A stretch of 64,000 nt of DNA from Pseudomonas costantinii (GCF_001870435.1 NZ_MDDR01000066.1:62001-126000); one strand, 5' to 3'; positions 16,610 through 26,437 are shown, numbered from the stretch's first letter. The notes: generated by a model from the letters alone, not told the origin. Numbers and translations: made by a program.

Positions 16610-17212
16610 TCAGTCCAACATCGCTACGTGTTTTGGATGGCTCGCCACGCGCTTCAACCAGGCCTGCACCGCCGGATAAGGCGCCAGATCAAAACCACCC
16701 TCATGGGCCACATGGGTGTAGGCATACAGCGCGATGTCGGCAATCGAATACTGCTCGCCCACCAGATACGGCGTGGCTTGCAGCTGACGCTCCATCACCC
16801 TCAACGCCTTGTAACCGCCCTTGTGGGTGGTTTTGTATTCTTCAAGGCGATCTTCAGGCATGTTCAGGTAGAACTGGATAAACCGCGCCACCGCAATGTA
16901 TGGCTCATGGCTGTACTGCTCGAAAAACTGCCACTGAAGCACTTGAGTGCGCAGGCGCGGCTCGGTCGGCAAAAACTCGCTGCCATCGGCAAGGAAGTTG
17001 AGGATCGCGTTGGATTCCCACAGGCAGGTGCCGTCTTCCAGCTCCAACACCGGGATCTTGCCGTTGGGATTCTTGGCCAGGAATTCAGCGGTCTGGGTGT
17101 CGCCCTTGAGGATGTCGACATCGATCCATTGATACGGAATGCCCAGCAGGTTGAGCATCAACTTGACCTTGTAGCAGTTGCCCGACTTGTAATCGCCATA
17201 AACCTTGTACAT
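16610..17212 (-). CDS. glutathione S-transferase family protein
   Basis: A 200-residue soluble GST. The thioredoxin-like N-terminal domain (1-80) has the GSH-binding signature NPNGKIPVLELEDGTCLWESNAILNFLADG at about 48-77; the helical C-terminal domain follows (about 90-200, with YSIADIALYAYTHVA). The frame is open to 17365, but MYKVYGDYKSGNCYKVKL at 17212 is the family start and has GGGGAG upstream. It conjugates or isomerises unknown electrophiles. It is encoded 10 bases after the aminotransferase gene, probably in one operon. Confidence 0.92.
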   Translation of the reverse strand: MYKVYGDYKSGNCYKVKLMLNLLGIPYQWIDVDILKGDTQTAEFLAKNPNGKIPVLELEDGTCLWESNAILNFLADGSEFLPTEPRLRTQVLQWQFFEQYSHEPYIAVARFIQFYLNMPEDRLEEYKTTHKGGYKALRVMERQLQATPYLVGEQYSIADIALYAYTHVAHEGGFDLAPYPAVQAWLKRVASHPKHVAMLD

Positions 17213-17222
17213 GGGGCTCCCC

Positions 17223-18389
17223 TTATGCCGCTTGCGCGTGCTGTGCTTGACGGACCACCGCGGCCAAACGCTTGAGACCTTCGTCCAAACGGGCCGGGTC
17301 GATATGGCTGAAATTGAGCCGCAATGATCCAAGGTGCTGGTCCGGCTCGGAAAAGAATGGTTCACCGGGCATGAACGCGACGTTCTGGTCTAACGCTTGC
17401 GCCAATAAGGTGCGGGTGTCCAGCGGCTGTTTCAAGGTCAACCAGAAGAATAATCCGCCCTGGGGCGTTTGCCAGTCGGCCAAATCGCTGAAATGCCGCG
17501 CCAATGCGACCTGGAATGCGTCGCGCCGCTCGCGGTAAAAGCTGCGCAGTTCCACCAGGTGCTGCTGATATTTTTCGCTGCCGATCCATTGCATCGCCTG
17601 CCACTGGCCGACGCGGTTGGTGTGCAAGTCGGCCGACTGCTTGAGCTTGAGCAGGTGCGGAAACAGATCGGGGCTGGCGATCAAGTAGCCGACTCGCAGG
17701 CCCGGCAACAGGGTTTTGGAGACGGTACCGGTGTAGATCCAACTGGCTTTTTTCAAGCGACCGGCGATGGGTTGCGCGCTCCCCCCATCGAACGTCAGCT
17801 CGCGGTACGGTTCGTCTTCGATCAGCGTCACGCCGAACTCATCGAGCAACGCGGCGACGGCTTCGCGCTTGGCTTCGCTGTAACGCACGGCCGACGGGTT
17901 CTGGAAGGTCGGGATCAGGTAGATGAACGCAGGGCGATGGCGCTCAAGGTTGGCGCGCAGGGCCGCCAGGTTAGGGCCATCGGCTTCCAGTTGCACGGTG
18001 AGGCAATCGGCGCCGAACAATTGGAATATCTGCAACGCAGCCAGATAAGTCGGGCCTTCCAACATAATTTGGGTACCTTGGTCGATATACAGCTTGGCCG
18101 CCAGGTCCAGGGTTTGCTGGGACCCGCTGACCACCAGCACCTGGCCGGCCTGGCACGGCACGCCCAACGCGCGCGCTTGGGCGGCAAGCAATTCACGCAA
18201 TTGCGGTTCGCCTTCGCTCATGCCGTATTGGCCAATATTCAGGGGCATTGCGTCCCAGCTCAGCGCGGGCAGCATGGCTTCGGCCGGCAGGCCACCGGCG
18301 AACGACATCACTTCCGGGCGCTGGGCCGCCGCGAGGATTTCACGGATCAAGGAGCTTTTGAGGCGCGTAACACGTTCAGAGAAGGCCAT
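17223..18389 (-). CDS. PLP-dependent aminotransferase (class I/II)
   Basis: A 388-residue fold-type I aminotransferase resembling the catalytic half of MocR-like proteins and 2-aminoadipate/aromatic aminotransferases. The lysine that binds PLP is in GTVSKTLLPGLRVGYL (about residue 230). Other landmarks are SFAGGLPAE near 30, VVSGSQQTLDLAAKL near 96-110 and IPTFQNPSAVRYSEAKR near 163-179. I chose the ATG at 18389 (MAFSERVTRLKSSLIREIL), which matches the family; the longer reading from 18596 overlaps the divergent regulator. Its amino-donor specificity is not readable. It is followed by a GST. Confidence 0.88.
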   Translation of the reverse strand: MAFSERVTRLKSSLIREILAAAQRPEVMSFAGGLPAEAMLPALSWDAMPLNIGQYGMSEGEPQLRELLAAQARALGVPCQAGQVLVVSGSQQTLDLAAKLYIDQGTQIMLEGPTYLAALQIFQLFGADCLTVQLEADGPNLAALRANLERHRPAFIYLIPTFQNPSAVRYSEAKREAVAALLDEFGVTLIEDEPYRELTFDGGSAQPIAGRLKKASWIYTGTVSKTLLPGLRVGYLIASPDLFPHLLKLKQSADLHTNRVGQWQAMQWIGSEKYQQHLVELRSFYRERRDAFQVALARHFSDLADWQTPQGGLFFWLTLKQPLDTRTLLAQALDQNVAFMPGEPFFSEPDQHLGSLRLNFSHIDPARLDEGLKRLAAVVRQAQHAQAA

Positions 18390-18470
18390 AAGGTCACCGG
18401 TAGCGAAGCCTGTGGGAAATACGTCAAACTGGTTGACCGAAATTACGACGACTTGTGTGGATACGTCAAT

Positions 18471-18905
18471 ATGCTTGACCTTAAAAACCAGACCAGCCAG
18501 CAGGAAGCCATGGAAGCGTTTTTCTTCGGCTACCAAGCGTTTACCGCCAAAGCCGACGAAATGCTCGAACGCCGCGGCCTGAGCCGAGTGCATCAACGCA
18601 TCGTGTTTTTTATCGCGCGCTACCCCGCCCTAAGCGTGAAGGAGCTGCTGGAATTACTCGGCGTGAGCAAGCAGGCGCTGAACATGCCGCTGCGCCAATT
18701 GCAGGAAATGCACCTGGTGAACAGCGTTGCGTCGCAGACCGACAAGCGCAAACGATTGCTGGAATTAAGCGAAGAAGGCCTGCGTTTCGAACAGTCGTTG
18801 CGCCGCGAACAGGTGAAGTTGTTGCAACGCGCCTTCAGCGAAGCCGGAGAAGAGGCAGTGGCGGGATGGCTGGCGGTCAATCAGGCGCTGAGTGCCGTGA
18901 ATTAG
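18471..18905 (+). CDS. MarR family regulator
   Basis: A 144-residue winged-HTH protein. Helices LSRVHQRIVFFIARYPALSVKELLELLGVSKQALNMPLRQLQEMHLV (about 37-83) give the MarR core, followed by the wing SVASQTDKRKRLLELSEEG with the conserved D-K-R. The start is uncertain: ATG 18471 has a weak ribosome-binding site, whereas ATG 18510 (MEAFFFGYQ) has AGGAAG close upstream. It is divergent from the aminotransferase gene with about 80 bases between, so it probably controls that unit. The long frame from 17469 in which it lies is antisense to the aminotransferase and not a gene. Confidence 0.82.
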   Translation: MLDLKNQTSQQEAMEAFFFGYQAFTAKADEMLERRGLSRVHQRIVFFIARYPALSVKELLELLGVSKQALNMPLRQLQEMHLVNSVASQTDKRKRLLELSEEGLRFEQSLRREQVKLLQRAFSEAGEEAVAGWLAVNQALSAVN

Positions 18906-18952
18906 CCTTTCATCCCCTTTCGCTCAGATAATCGAAAACATTATTTGCTTTA

Positions 18953-18964
18953 TTTGTATACAAA
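18953..18964. promoter_or_regulatory. operator-like palindrome, copy 1
   Basis: TTTGTATACAAA, a perfect 12-bp palindrome, lies about 130 bases before the AzgA-type permease. It shares the core TTGTATACAA with the sites at 27158, 35080 and 35219, and resembles GntR-type operators. Confidence 0.65.
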
Positions 18965-19092
18965 AGCATAATTCGCTTCGTGCGAGTTCCTGACCTATTG
19001 GTCAACAAAACCCGCCAGTACCTCAAAGCGCTGTTGCCCACTCATGTGACCGGCGCTGGAAATAACAATAAAACTCTTGAGGAGTACTCGCT

Positions 19093-20439
19093 GTGGAAAG
19101 CCGCAAATCCGAAGCCCCTATGCTGGAAATCGCCCGGCCCAACAACAGTTGGCTGGAACGCCTGTTCAAACTCAGCTTGCATGGCACCACAGTGAAGACC
19201 GAGCTGATCGCCGGTCTCACCACCTTTATCACCATGGCCTACATCATCTTCGTCAACCCGAACATCATGGCCGACGCGGGTATCGATCACGGCGCAGCGT
19301 TCGTCGCCACCTGCATCGCTGCCGCGCTGGGTTGCCTGTTGATGGGCCTCTACGCCAACTGGCCGGTCGGCCTGGCGCCGGGCATGGGCCTGAATGCGTT
19401 CTTCACCTACACCGTGGTCGGTACCATGGGCTACCACTGGGAAACCGCGCTGGGAGCGGTGTTTATTTCCGGTGTGCTGTTCATGGGCCTGACCCTGTCC
19501 CGCGTGCGTGAATGGCTGCTCAACAGCATTCCAGTGAGCCTGCGCCATGCCATGGGCGCGGGTGTCGGGTTATTTCTCGGAGTGATCGGCCTTAAGACCG
19601 CCGGCATCATCGTTGACAGCCCGGCCACGTTGATCAAGCTCGGTTCGCTGCATGAGCCCGCGCCGCTGCTGGCGGCCGTGTGCTTCCTGCTGATCGCCAT
19701 CCTCAGTTACCACCGGGTATTCGGCGCGATCCTGATCAGCATCATCGCCGTCACACTGGCCGGTTGGGGCCTGGGCCTGGTGCACTACAACGGCATTCTC
19801 TCTACACCACCGAGCCTGGCACCGACCTGGATGGCCATGGACGTGAAGGGTGTATTCAATGTCAGTATGATAAGCGTGGTATTCGCCTTTCTTTTTGTAC
19901 ACATGTTTGACACTGCCGGTACACTGATGGGCGTCGCACAACGCGCTGGGCTGGTGAATGCCGACGGCAAGATCGATAACCTGTCCCGCGCGCTGAAGGC
20001 TGACAGTGCTTCCAGCGTGTTCGGCGCCATGGTTGGTGTGCCGCCGGTGACCAGCTACGTGGAAAGTGCTGCCGGCGTCGCCGCCGGTGGTCGCACCGGG
20101 TTGACCGCAGTGACCGTGGGCATCCTGTTTGTGGCGGCGATGTTTTTCGCGCCGCTGGCTGGAATGATCCCGGCTTATGCCACCGCTGGTGCGCTGATTT
20201 ACGTGGCGATGCTGATGATGGGGAGCATGGCCCATATCAATTGGGATGAAGCCACCGACAGCATTCCGGCGATCGTTACCGCGATCATGATGCCGCTGAC
20301 GTTCTCGGTCGCCGACGGTATTGCTTTGGGGTTTATCACGTATGTGGCGCTCAAGGCCGGTACCGGTAAATACCGTGAGATTTCCATCAGCCTGTGGGTG
20401 CTTTGCGCGATCTTTATCGCCAAGTTTATTTTCCTGTAA
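19093..20439 (+). CDS. purine permease, AzgA (NCS2) family
   Basis: A 448-residue inner-membrane transporter with 12-14 hydrophobic segments. TELIAGLTTFITMAYIIFVNP near the N-terminus, PVGLAPGMGLNAFFTYTV, FLFVHMFDTAGTLMGVAQRAGL and VPPVTSYVESAAGVAAGGRTG are diagnostic for the hypoxanthine/guanine/adenine permeases AdeP/GhxP/AzgA, which import purine bases with protons. The GTG start at 19093 has GAGGAG upstream; an in-frame ATG at 19120 is an alternative. A TTGTATACAA operator-like site upstream links it to the ureide genes 8-16 kb away. A terminator follows. Confidence 0.9.
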   Translation: MESRKSEAPMLEIARPNNSWLERLFKLSLHGTTVKTELIAGLTTFITMAYIIFVNPNIMADAGIDHGAAFVATCIAAALGCLLMGLYANWPVGLAPGMGLNAFFTYTVVGTMGYHWETALGAVFISGVLFMGLTLSRVREWLLNSIPVSLRHAMGAGVGLFLGVIGLKTAGIIVDSPATLIKLGSLHEPAPLLAAVCFLLIAILSYHRVFGAILISIIAVTLAGWGLGLVHYNGILSTPPSLAPTWMAMDVKGVFNVSMISVVFAFLFVHMFDTAGTLMGVAQRAGLVNADGKIDNLSRALKADSASSVFGAMVGVPPVTSYVESAAGVAAGGRTGLTAVTVGILFVAAMFFAPLAGMIPAYATAGALIYVAMLMMGSMAHINWDEATDSIPAIVTAIMMPLTFSVADGIALGFITYVALKAGTGKYREISISLWVLCAIFIAKFIFL

Positions 20440-20460
20440 CGCAGGAAAGGCTTAAAAACC

Positions 20461-20484
20461 GCCTCACCTTCGGGTGGGGCTTTT
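20461..20484 (+). terminator. terminator of the purine permease gene
   Basis: GCCTCACC pairs with GGGTGGGGC around TTC, followed by TTTT and preceded by AAAAACC. Confidence 0.75.
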
Positions 20485-20504
20485 GCATGAATGGAGGAAT
20501 GTAA

Positions 20505-21146
20505 ATGAATCTGGAAACCTGGCTGCTGTTCAGCGGCGCGGCTCTGATCGTGATCCTGATCCCCGGTCCGCTGTCGTTGCTGATGATCAGCAACAGCCTC
20601 AACTACGGCCTGCGCCGTTCCTACCCGGCATTTCTTGGCGGCGTGTTTGCCTCGATCTGCCTGTTAAGTGCCTCGGCGCTGGGCCTGGGCGCACTGTTGC
20701 TGGCCTCGGAACACTTGTTCAGTGCATTGAAAATCGTCGGCGCGGTGTACCTGTTTTACCTCGCCTGGCAGAGCTGGTTGCAATCGCGCCAACCAAGCCA
20801 AGGCGCCGTGGTACCCCAGGCTTTGCCGACCCCACGCTTTCGCGCGCTGTTTGGCCGGGCCTTTGTACTGGGTGCCAGCAACCCCAAGGACATCCTGTTT
20901 TTTGCCGCCTTCCTGCCGCAGTTTCTCAGCAGCCAGCAACCGTTCTTGCCACAGTTGCTGACCATGATCGCCACCTGGACCCTACTCGACCTGCTATGCA
21001 AGTTGGCCTACGGCCTGAGCGCCCATGGCGCCGCGCGGTATCTGCGCAGCGGCAAGGGTCAGAGCTGGTTCAACCGCGTCAGTGCGGGGTTATTTGGCGG
21101 CGCAGGCGTTATTTCGCTGATCAAGGCTAGGACGGATTCACTTTGA
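20505..21146 (+). CDS. LysE/RhtB family amino-acid exporter
   Basis: A 213-residue inner-membrane protein with about six hydrophobic segments. The N-terminus AALIVILIPGPLSLLMISNSLNYGLRRS contains the family PGP motif, and GAVYLFYLAWQSW and GASNPKDILFFAAFLPQFL are the conserved middle segments. Family members export amino acids such as lysine, threonine or homoserine lactone; the substrate here is unknown. Start ATG 20505 follows GGAGG. Its last 20 bases overlap the 3' end of the giant minus-strand gene. Confidence 0.9.
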   Translation: MNLETWLLFSGAALIVILIPGPLSLLMISNSLNYGLRRSYPAFLGGVFASICLLSASALGLGALLLASEHLFSALKIVGAVYLFYLAWQSWLQSRQPSQGAVVPQALPTPRFRALFGRAFVLGASNPKDILFFAAFLPQFLSSQQPFLPQLLTMIATWTLLDLLCKLAYGLSAHGAARYLRSGKGQSWFNRVSAGLFGGAGVISLIKARTDSL

Positions 21147-24100
21147 CAAAATAGACACTGGGTGGAAGCGTTCCCGAAACGGGCCATTGAATGCCTGCGA
21201 CGATCCGAACCAAGCGCCCTTGCTCCATGGCACTTTTGACTCGCTTGAATGTAGGTGAACCCGGATATCGGCTGATGACTTTATTGAGCCAATCATTCGT
21301 CAGCCTTTTATAAAACTTGATAGACCCTTTCTCAACCCAATGGACTGATAGGTAGTACAACGTGTTCGAATTGGGATGCGTCGCGACAAGCTCATTTGTG
21401 GGCCGACCGCCGCGGGATACTCGCAGCTCATGAACACTGAAACCCTGCTGCTCCAGCGTGCGATTGACAGCTTCAAGCTGCGCTGCGTATCGCGCTCGCT
21501 GGAGATGAAAACCGGATGGCCGCAACGAGCGGTCCAGTCCCGGCACCTCAAAGTCGACACGCGTAAGACCGGGGGCCTTGCCGTCGTAACCGATAAATAG
21601 GTTTTCGCCACGCCTTTCGATAGGCCGCAACATCCTCAGCAAGTCGTCCGTTTGCCCACGCCTGGCGGGAGGTGACGGTAACCAGCCGTCCAACGTCGCA
21701 CGGAGGTTGAGCAGGTGAGTCGCCGTTGCAGAGCGACCCGGTCCCGACAACTCAACCATCCTTGCGACGGTGAAATCTCGGCTTGTGCTTGTCATGGTGG
21801 GAAAGGCTTCACCCACATCCTGTGCCAGCGGCCTGTCGAACAGTGGGGCGTGGGGCACCCATTCGTTCCCAGAAGTGAATGACACTGGAAGGGGCTGATC
21901 ATGACGCGCCGTGCTTGTCCATCGCTCGATATCAACGACAGCCCATGAAACCAGTGGCTCATTCCTTGTCATAAATACGATACGGTTCAAAGGCGCCTGA
22001 TTGCCTTCTGGAAGCAGCCTGTAATAACCACTTAACGGATCTCCCATGCCCGTATTCGGGGGGGCGATTCGCACAATATTGTAGGAAAAACCTTGGGCAT
22101 CCACTGGAACGTGAAACACACCAGGGGCGGGGGAGGTTAATTGCCAAATATTCGGAGCAGGCATACGCCAACTCACCCAATGGTCAGCCACCGTAGTTGA
22201 CTGAAGGATCGAACTTTCCGTCGCCGTGCGCAAAATGGGTGGCCACCAATCAGGCGGTGGCGACACTGGCGCACGCCACGGGTTGAGCACTCCCGAACTC
22301 GTCCCCGCCAACGGCTGAGGCGCGTCTGCGCCGAGCAACCACTCGCCCGGCTGATGGATGTTCAAGATCAGTTCGTCCTGGCCCGCGACTTGTTGGTTTT
22401 TCAGTCGAAACAGCTGCTCGTTGCTGCGCCGGTAAACCGGGTAATGGTGCGTGCCATCCTCCACAAAGAGTGCGCCATCCTTCGCATACACACCTGTATC
22501 ACCCGGCCCTTTCAGCGCCACGGCACCTTCGGGCACACCCTTGATTTTGAAATGCGCCAGGGTTTTGAGTGGCGTCCCGGGAGGGGGCGCCAAGCGGGGC
22601 AAACCGCCCTGCGCGGTCATACGCAGACGGTGGATGCGCCCCAAGGCAGCCCTCGATACGGGGCGCACGACACGTGACGCTGCAACGCCCGGTTTTTTCG
22701 GACCGGGTATAAGGTTCGATAACAGATCGACAACCAAAAAAAAGGTCATGAACCCTACATCGACCGCATCACGGACATCGCCATAGCGGTGATATTGCCG
22801 CGCCGCGAGCAGCAACTCATAGACTTCATTCAGCAAGCCAAATAGCGGGGAGAAAAACGCAACTATTCTACGATTGCGGGTATCGCTTTGCTCTCCAAGC
22901 CGCTGGATTCGATACTTTTCCAACTCTTTGCCGGAACGACTGACCGCTTGAGCCTGACGTTGCAGCTCAAGCACGCTGGCACGATAGAGCAATGCCTGGG
23001 CATCGCTGTGGGAAGTGGCGACAACTGCCAGCCAGTCCTGCGGATCACTGGCAACCTGCTCAAGGATTATTTTTTCTATTTCATCAAGCAGTGCGGTCGG
23101 TTCCAGATGTTTGACGCTGAATGAACGAATAAACTCGGTCCCCCGCAATACCCCCATCAGCATGAAAACACCCGGCGCAATATCAAGAACATTGAATGCC
23201 TGGTCGGTCCCAGAAGCAGCAGGATGATGAGTGATTGCCTCAAATGCCCAGCCAGGTGCGATCTGTCGCGCCAGCACTTTGATGCTGTCCGGCAGTGCGC
23301 CGATTCGATTCAACTCATCCCGGGCCTGTTTCAAACTGCTGTGTTCGGTAAGAACCCACCCTTGCGGGGCCTCGGGCCAATAGACCACGCAGAGACCGGT
23401 GTGCATGTCTTGAACAACCACTATCCCTGCGATGTAACGATCATGCTGCATCGTGTGCCCCACCAGATGCACCACGTGCACTTGCAATCGATGCTGATTC
23501 TTCAGTAGATCCTGGGGCGTGCGCGCAGCCATCGCGGTGCGCAATACGCTCTGTGCATTCACCGTCAGCCCCCTCTGGGCCGCCGAATAAAGATGATGTT
23601 TAAAGCCTGCTTGCAGCGTGCGATTCAATAACTCGGGAATTCGCCCCTCACTGGGCATGTGATCGGCGCCAACGGAGGGATAAAAAGTCGTGTTGATCAA
23701 TGTGTCGTACTGGCCACCGATATCCAGCGAGCTCACCATATTGATCAGATAATCGGCATTCAGCCGTTGTTTCCAGTCGGGTTGCAGATAGCGTGCACGA
23801 TTGAATCGCCATTTCGTCCAAGGCGCCTTGGGGTCGAGGTTATGCAGCGCCAGTTGCAGCAGGCTGAAGGTCGTGCGCTCAGGGGTCGGGGTCAATATTT
23901 GTTTGCGATCACCTGGGGCACAAGTGCTTTCCCATCCACAGAATCTGCCGTGAACATCATCGGGCATGTCAATCAATGGCTGGTCGATATCCAGCTGCAG
24001 GGGCATACCATCCTGGCTCAAACGGGCGATCAGAGCGCGGCGGGCAAACGAGCCCAGGTCAGGCAAGCAGTGTTCAAGCCGGCGTCCAAATGCAAAAGCA

Positions 24101-26352
24101 CTGCTCAGGTAAAGACGCCACACACGGCGAAAGCCTTTACGCTGGGCGCGGGATGCGCTCGCCAACCCTGTCGGCAGCCTCTTCGATTCAGACGCGATCT
24201 TGCGTATCAGCTCAACGTTGGCTAGAGCCTGGTTCAGAACACTGCTCACAGGAACCTTCAGGTAGCCCTCCAGCTCAACCATCAACAGTGAGCGACTCAA
24301 CGCGGCATCCGTCACCTCACTGAAAATACGGGTGATCTCTTCAGTGCTTTTGTGCAAGCGATCATAGGTCCCAAGCAGTTTCCTGAGGGCGGCAAACGCA
24401 GGCTTGCCCTTGATATCCACGTATCGCACGCTCAAGGCTTCACGCACTGCATGCGCGCGTAAGTCGCGACGCTTGTCTCGCTCCACATAGCCCCACAGCA
24501 CCGAATCGTCCCGGCTGCCAAGACTTGCCTTGAGACCTTGGGTCAATGCATCCAACCCAGAGAAAGCTATCACGCCACCCTCCTCCCCAAACGCGCACAG
24601 AACCACAGGATGCTGACGAGTCGGGACTCTTACCGCCGCAGCGGTGGTCACCACCCACACGTTATGGAGCGGATAAAAGGCATCCGGCTCATTGCCGATC
24701 GCGATTGACATCACTCGGGTTTGACTATCGGAGCGCCTGGTTGCCAGAGGCTGCTCTATCACCTCAATCATCAAGTCCCGATGGGCCGTACCGAGCAGCT
24801 TGAGCCGGTGTTGTAACTGGACCTCGCAGCGCAAAGCCTCGGCCTGGATGCTCATGAACACGGAAGCACGCCTGGGCGTCCCCGAACCGCCAGGGCGCTC
24901 GGCCCAAAACGCCAGATCAAGCGCCCGTTGCGACGCATCCTTCACCAATGCGCTCAACGCCTGCGCATGGGCTTCGATTTGACTCACCAGCAACAACAAC
25001 TCTTTGTACCCAGATGTCAGGGCGCCGGGGTCATCGGGGGCTAACAGCACAACCAACCCTTTTTCGAAACGTTTGACCTGCTGCTGCTGAGTTAGCAGCG
25101 CAAGACCGGGTCGCATACCGGCAAAGACAATTTCTGCACTTCGTCGCTGCTGATCCCATTTAAGTATTTGGTCGCGAATGTGACCCAGCCGAGCGCCGCC
25201 GATCAATTGCTTTCTAGTGCCCTCCACGTGCTTGAGAAAGGGCACAGCATCCAACGGCTGAGGCCGGGGGCGCACTGTAGAGAAGACGTGCATCAAATTA
25301 ATCGTCAAAGCACAGGCCACTTCGTTGTCCCATTGCCCCTCCAACAAAGCCCGTGCGCCTTGCGCCAACGCATCGCCCACAATCTCCAAACCGCGAGCAA
25401 AACCGGTTGCCGGCGACAAGCCTGTGGGGGGACATAACCCATTGCGCCGATTTAACGGTAAACACTGCCAGAGCTGGTGAAAGCACGCTCTGCCCAACTC
25501 CAGCAGGCCGCATTGAAGAACGGTGAAACTCGGGAATTCGTAAAAATTTCGCTCCACGCCCGGCAGATAAATGACATGGGGAGCTTCAACGGGCTCGCCC
25601 TCACGATAAATATGCAATGCGCCCGGGATCGCCACTGCAGGCGAACCTGGCCACATCAACTGGCCCACCTGCACGCGAGCCCAATCCCCGCCGGCACGCC
25701 GCCGAGCCTCAGCGGCTGGGGCATCGATGATGGCCTGGACCATCACCATTCCCGCACTCGACAGCTCGTCCAATTGCCGCGCGATAAACGCCCGGTCAGC
25801 GAACAGCGCCGTGTGCAGCTCGACCCAACGCTCCCGCCGTGTGAGCCAGGAACCCTGGGCCAGGGTGTTCCAATAGGTCTTGTGCGCACGGGCCAGCCGA
25901 TCAGAGAGCGGCATTGCGATAACCTGTTGCAATACTTCCAACGGGGTATAAGGCAACCGACGGTCCGGGTCGCCCTTGACGCTCAGAGCGGTGAACGAAT
26001 TGACGTTGATTGCCACCGACGGCTTGACCAGCAGCAACAATGCTCGATCGGTCAGCGTGTCGACTTTCTCGGGTGCGCCGGGCGGTTTGGGCTCTGTAAA
26101 CAACAGGCTATCCGGATCGACCTTGAATACCTTGCGCAGCGCGGCTCGAAGCACATTCAAGACTTTGGGCGAGCGTCCTATCAGATAGGAGAGCGCCTGT
26201 GTCGACTCACCACACCGCAAATCGGCAAGGGCGATCTGATTAATCAGGCGGCTGGGATGAGTGCAGGCGTTGATTCGCCATCGCAACTGGTTGCGAATTT
26301 CCTCTCGCACGGCTTCGGCAGCAATGTCTGGTTCGCCGGTATCGGGGCTCAT
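21127..26352 (-). CDS. giant dermonecrotic-toxin-domain (DUF6543) protein
   Basis: A 1741-residue protein, one of the longest genes expected in a Pseudomonas genome. I recognise the architecture of the Pseudomonas proteins annotated as dermonecrotic toxin domain (DUF6543). It has an N-terminal helical part, a middle segment around 880-1120 with DIGGQYDTLINTTFYPS and later HDRYIAGIVVVQDMHTGLCVVYWPEAPQGW, and a hydrophobic stretch near 1175-1220 (VGFMTFFLVVDLLSNLIPGP) that could insert into a membrane. The last 200 residues look like a separate module. No secretion signal is seen. No immunity-like or secretion gene is adjacent: upstream lies uraH, downstream the convergent lysE-like gene. The activity is not known to me. 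Confidence 0.72.
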   Translation of the reverse strand: MSPDTGEPDIAAEAVREEIRNQLRWRINACTHPSRLINQIALADLRCGESTQALSYLIGRSPKVLNVLRAALRKVFKVDPDSLLFTEPKPPGAPEKVDTLTDRALLLLVKPSVAINVNSFTALSVKGDPDRRLPYTPLEVLQQVIAMPLSDRLARAHKTYWNTLAQGSWLTRRERWVELHTALFADRAFIARQLDELSSAGMVMVQAIIDAPAAEARRRAGGDWARVQVGQLMWPGSPAVAIPGALHIYREGEPVEAPHVIYLPGVERNFYEFPSFTVLQCGLLELGRACFHQLWQCLPLNRRNGLCPPTGLSPATGFARGLEIVGDALAQGARALLEGQWDNEVACALTINLMHVFSTVRPRPQPLDAVPFLKHVEGTRKQLIGGARLGHIRDQILKWDQQRRSAEIVFAGMRPGLALLTQQQQVKRFEKGLVVLLAPDDPGALTSGYKELLLLVSQIEAHAQALSALVKDASQRALDLAFWAERPGGSGTPRRASVFMSIQAEALRCEVQLQHRLKLLGTAHRDLMIEVIEQPLATRRSDSQTRVMSIAIGNEPDAFYPLHNVWVVTTAAAVRVPTRQHPVVLCAFGEEGGVIAFSGLDALTQGLKASLGSRDDSVLWGYVERDKRRDLRAHAVREALSVRYVDIKGKPAFAALRKLLGTYDRLHKSTEEITRIFSEVTDAALSRSLLMVELEGYLKVPVSSVLNQALANVELIRKIASESKRLPTGLASASRAQRKGFRRVWRLYLSSAFAFGRRLEHCLPDLGSFARRALIARLSQDGMPLQLDIDQPLIDMPDDVHGRFCGWESTCAPGDRKQILTPTPERTTFSLLQLALHNLDPKAPWTKWRFNRARYLQPDWKQRLNADYLINMVSSLDIGGQYDTLINTTFYPSVGADHMPSEGRIPELLNRTLQAGFKHHLYSAAQRGLTVNAQSVLRTAMAARTPQDLLKNQHRLQVHVVHLVGHTMQHDRYIAGIVVVQDMHTGLCVVYWPEAPQGWVLTEHSSLKQARDELNRIGALPDSIKVLARQIAPGWAFEAITHHPAASGTDQAFNVLDIAPGVFMLMGVLRGTEFIRSFSVKHLEPTALLDEIEKIILEQVASDPQDWLAVVATSHSDAQALLYRASVLELQRQAQAVSRSGKELEKYRIQRLGEQSDTRNRRIVAFFSPLFGLLNEVYELLLAARQYHRYGDVRDAVDVGFMTFFLVVDLLSNLIPGPKKPGVAASRVVRPVSRAALGRIHRLRMTAQGGLPRLAPPPGTPLKTLAHFKIKGVPEGAVALKGPGDTGVYAKDGALFVEDGTHHYPVYRRSNEQLFRLKNQQVAGQDELILNIHQPGEWLLGADAPQPLAGTSSGVLNPWRAPVSPPPDWWPPILRTATESSILQSTTVADHWVSWRMPAPNIWQLTSPAPGVFHVPVDAQGFSYNIVRIAPPNTGMGDPLSGYYRLLPEGNQAPLNRIVFMTRNEPLVSWAVVDIERWTSTARHDQPLPVSFTSGNEWVPHAPLFDRPLAQDVGEAFPTMTSTSRDFTVARMVELSGPGRSATATHLLNLRATLDGWLPSPPARRGQTDDLLRMLRPIERRGENLFIGYDGKAPGLTRVDFEVPGLDRSLRPSGFHLQRARYAAQLEAVNRTLEQQGFSVHELRVSRGGRPTNELVATHPNSNTLYYLSVHWVEKGSIKFYKRLTNDWLNKVISRYPGSPTFKRVKSAMEQGRLVRIVAGIQWPVSGTLPPSVYFVKVNPS

Positions 26353-26437
26353 GGTGTTTTCTTCTGAATGAGGAAAACACCCAGCCTAAGCACCTTCGAG
26401 AGCCAAAAGGCGTTAGATAATTGAGCCCACGGCAGGC

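Noticed and set aside
17469..18470. N-terminal extension of the MarR frame (478-codon reading)
   Set aside because: The first 330 codons are antisense to the aminotransferase; only the part from 18471 has MarR features.
19042..19548. 168-codon minus-strand ORF at the start of the purine permease
   Set aside because: It is antisense to the conserved first helices of the permease and reads as a typical shadow.
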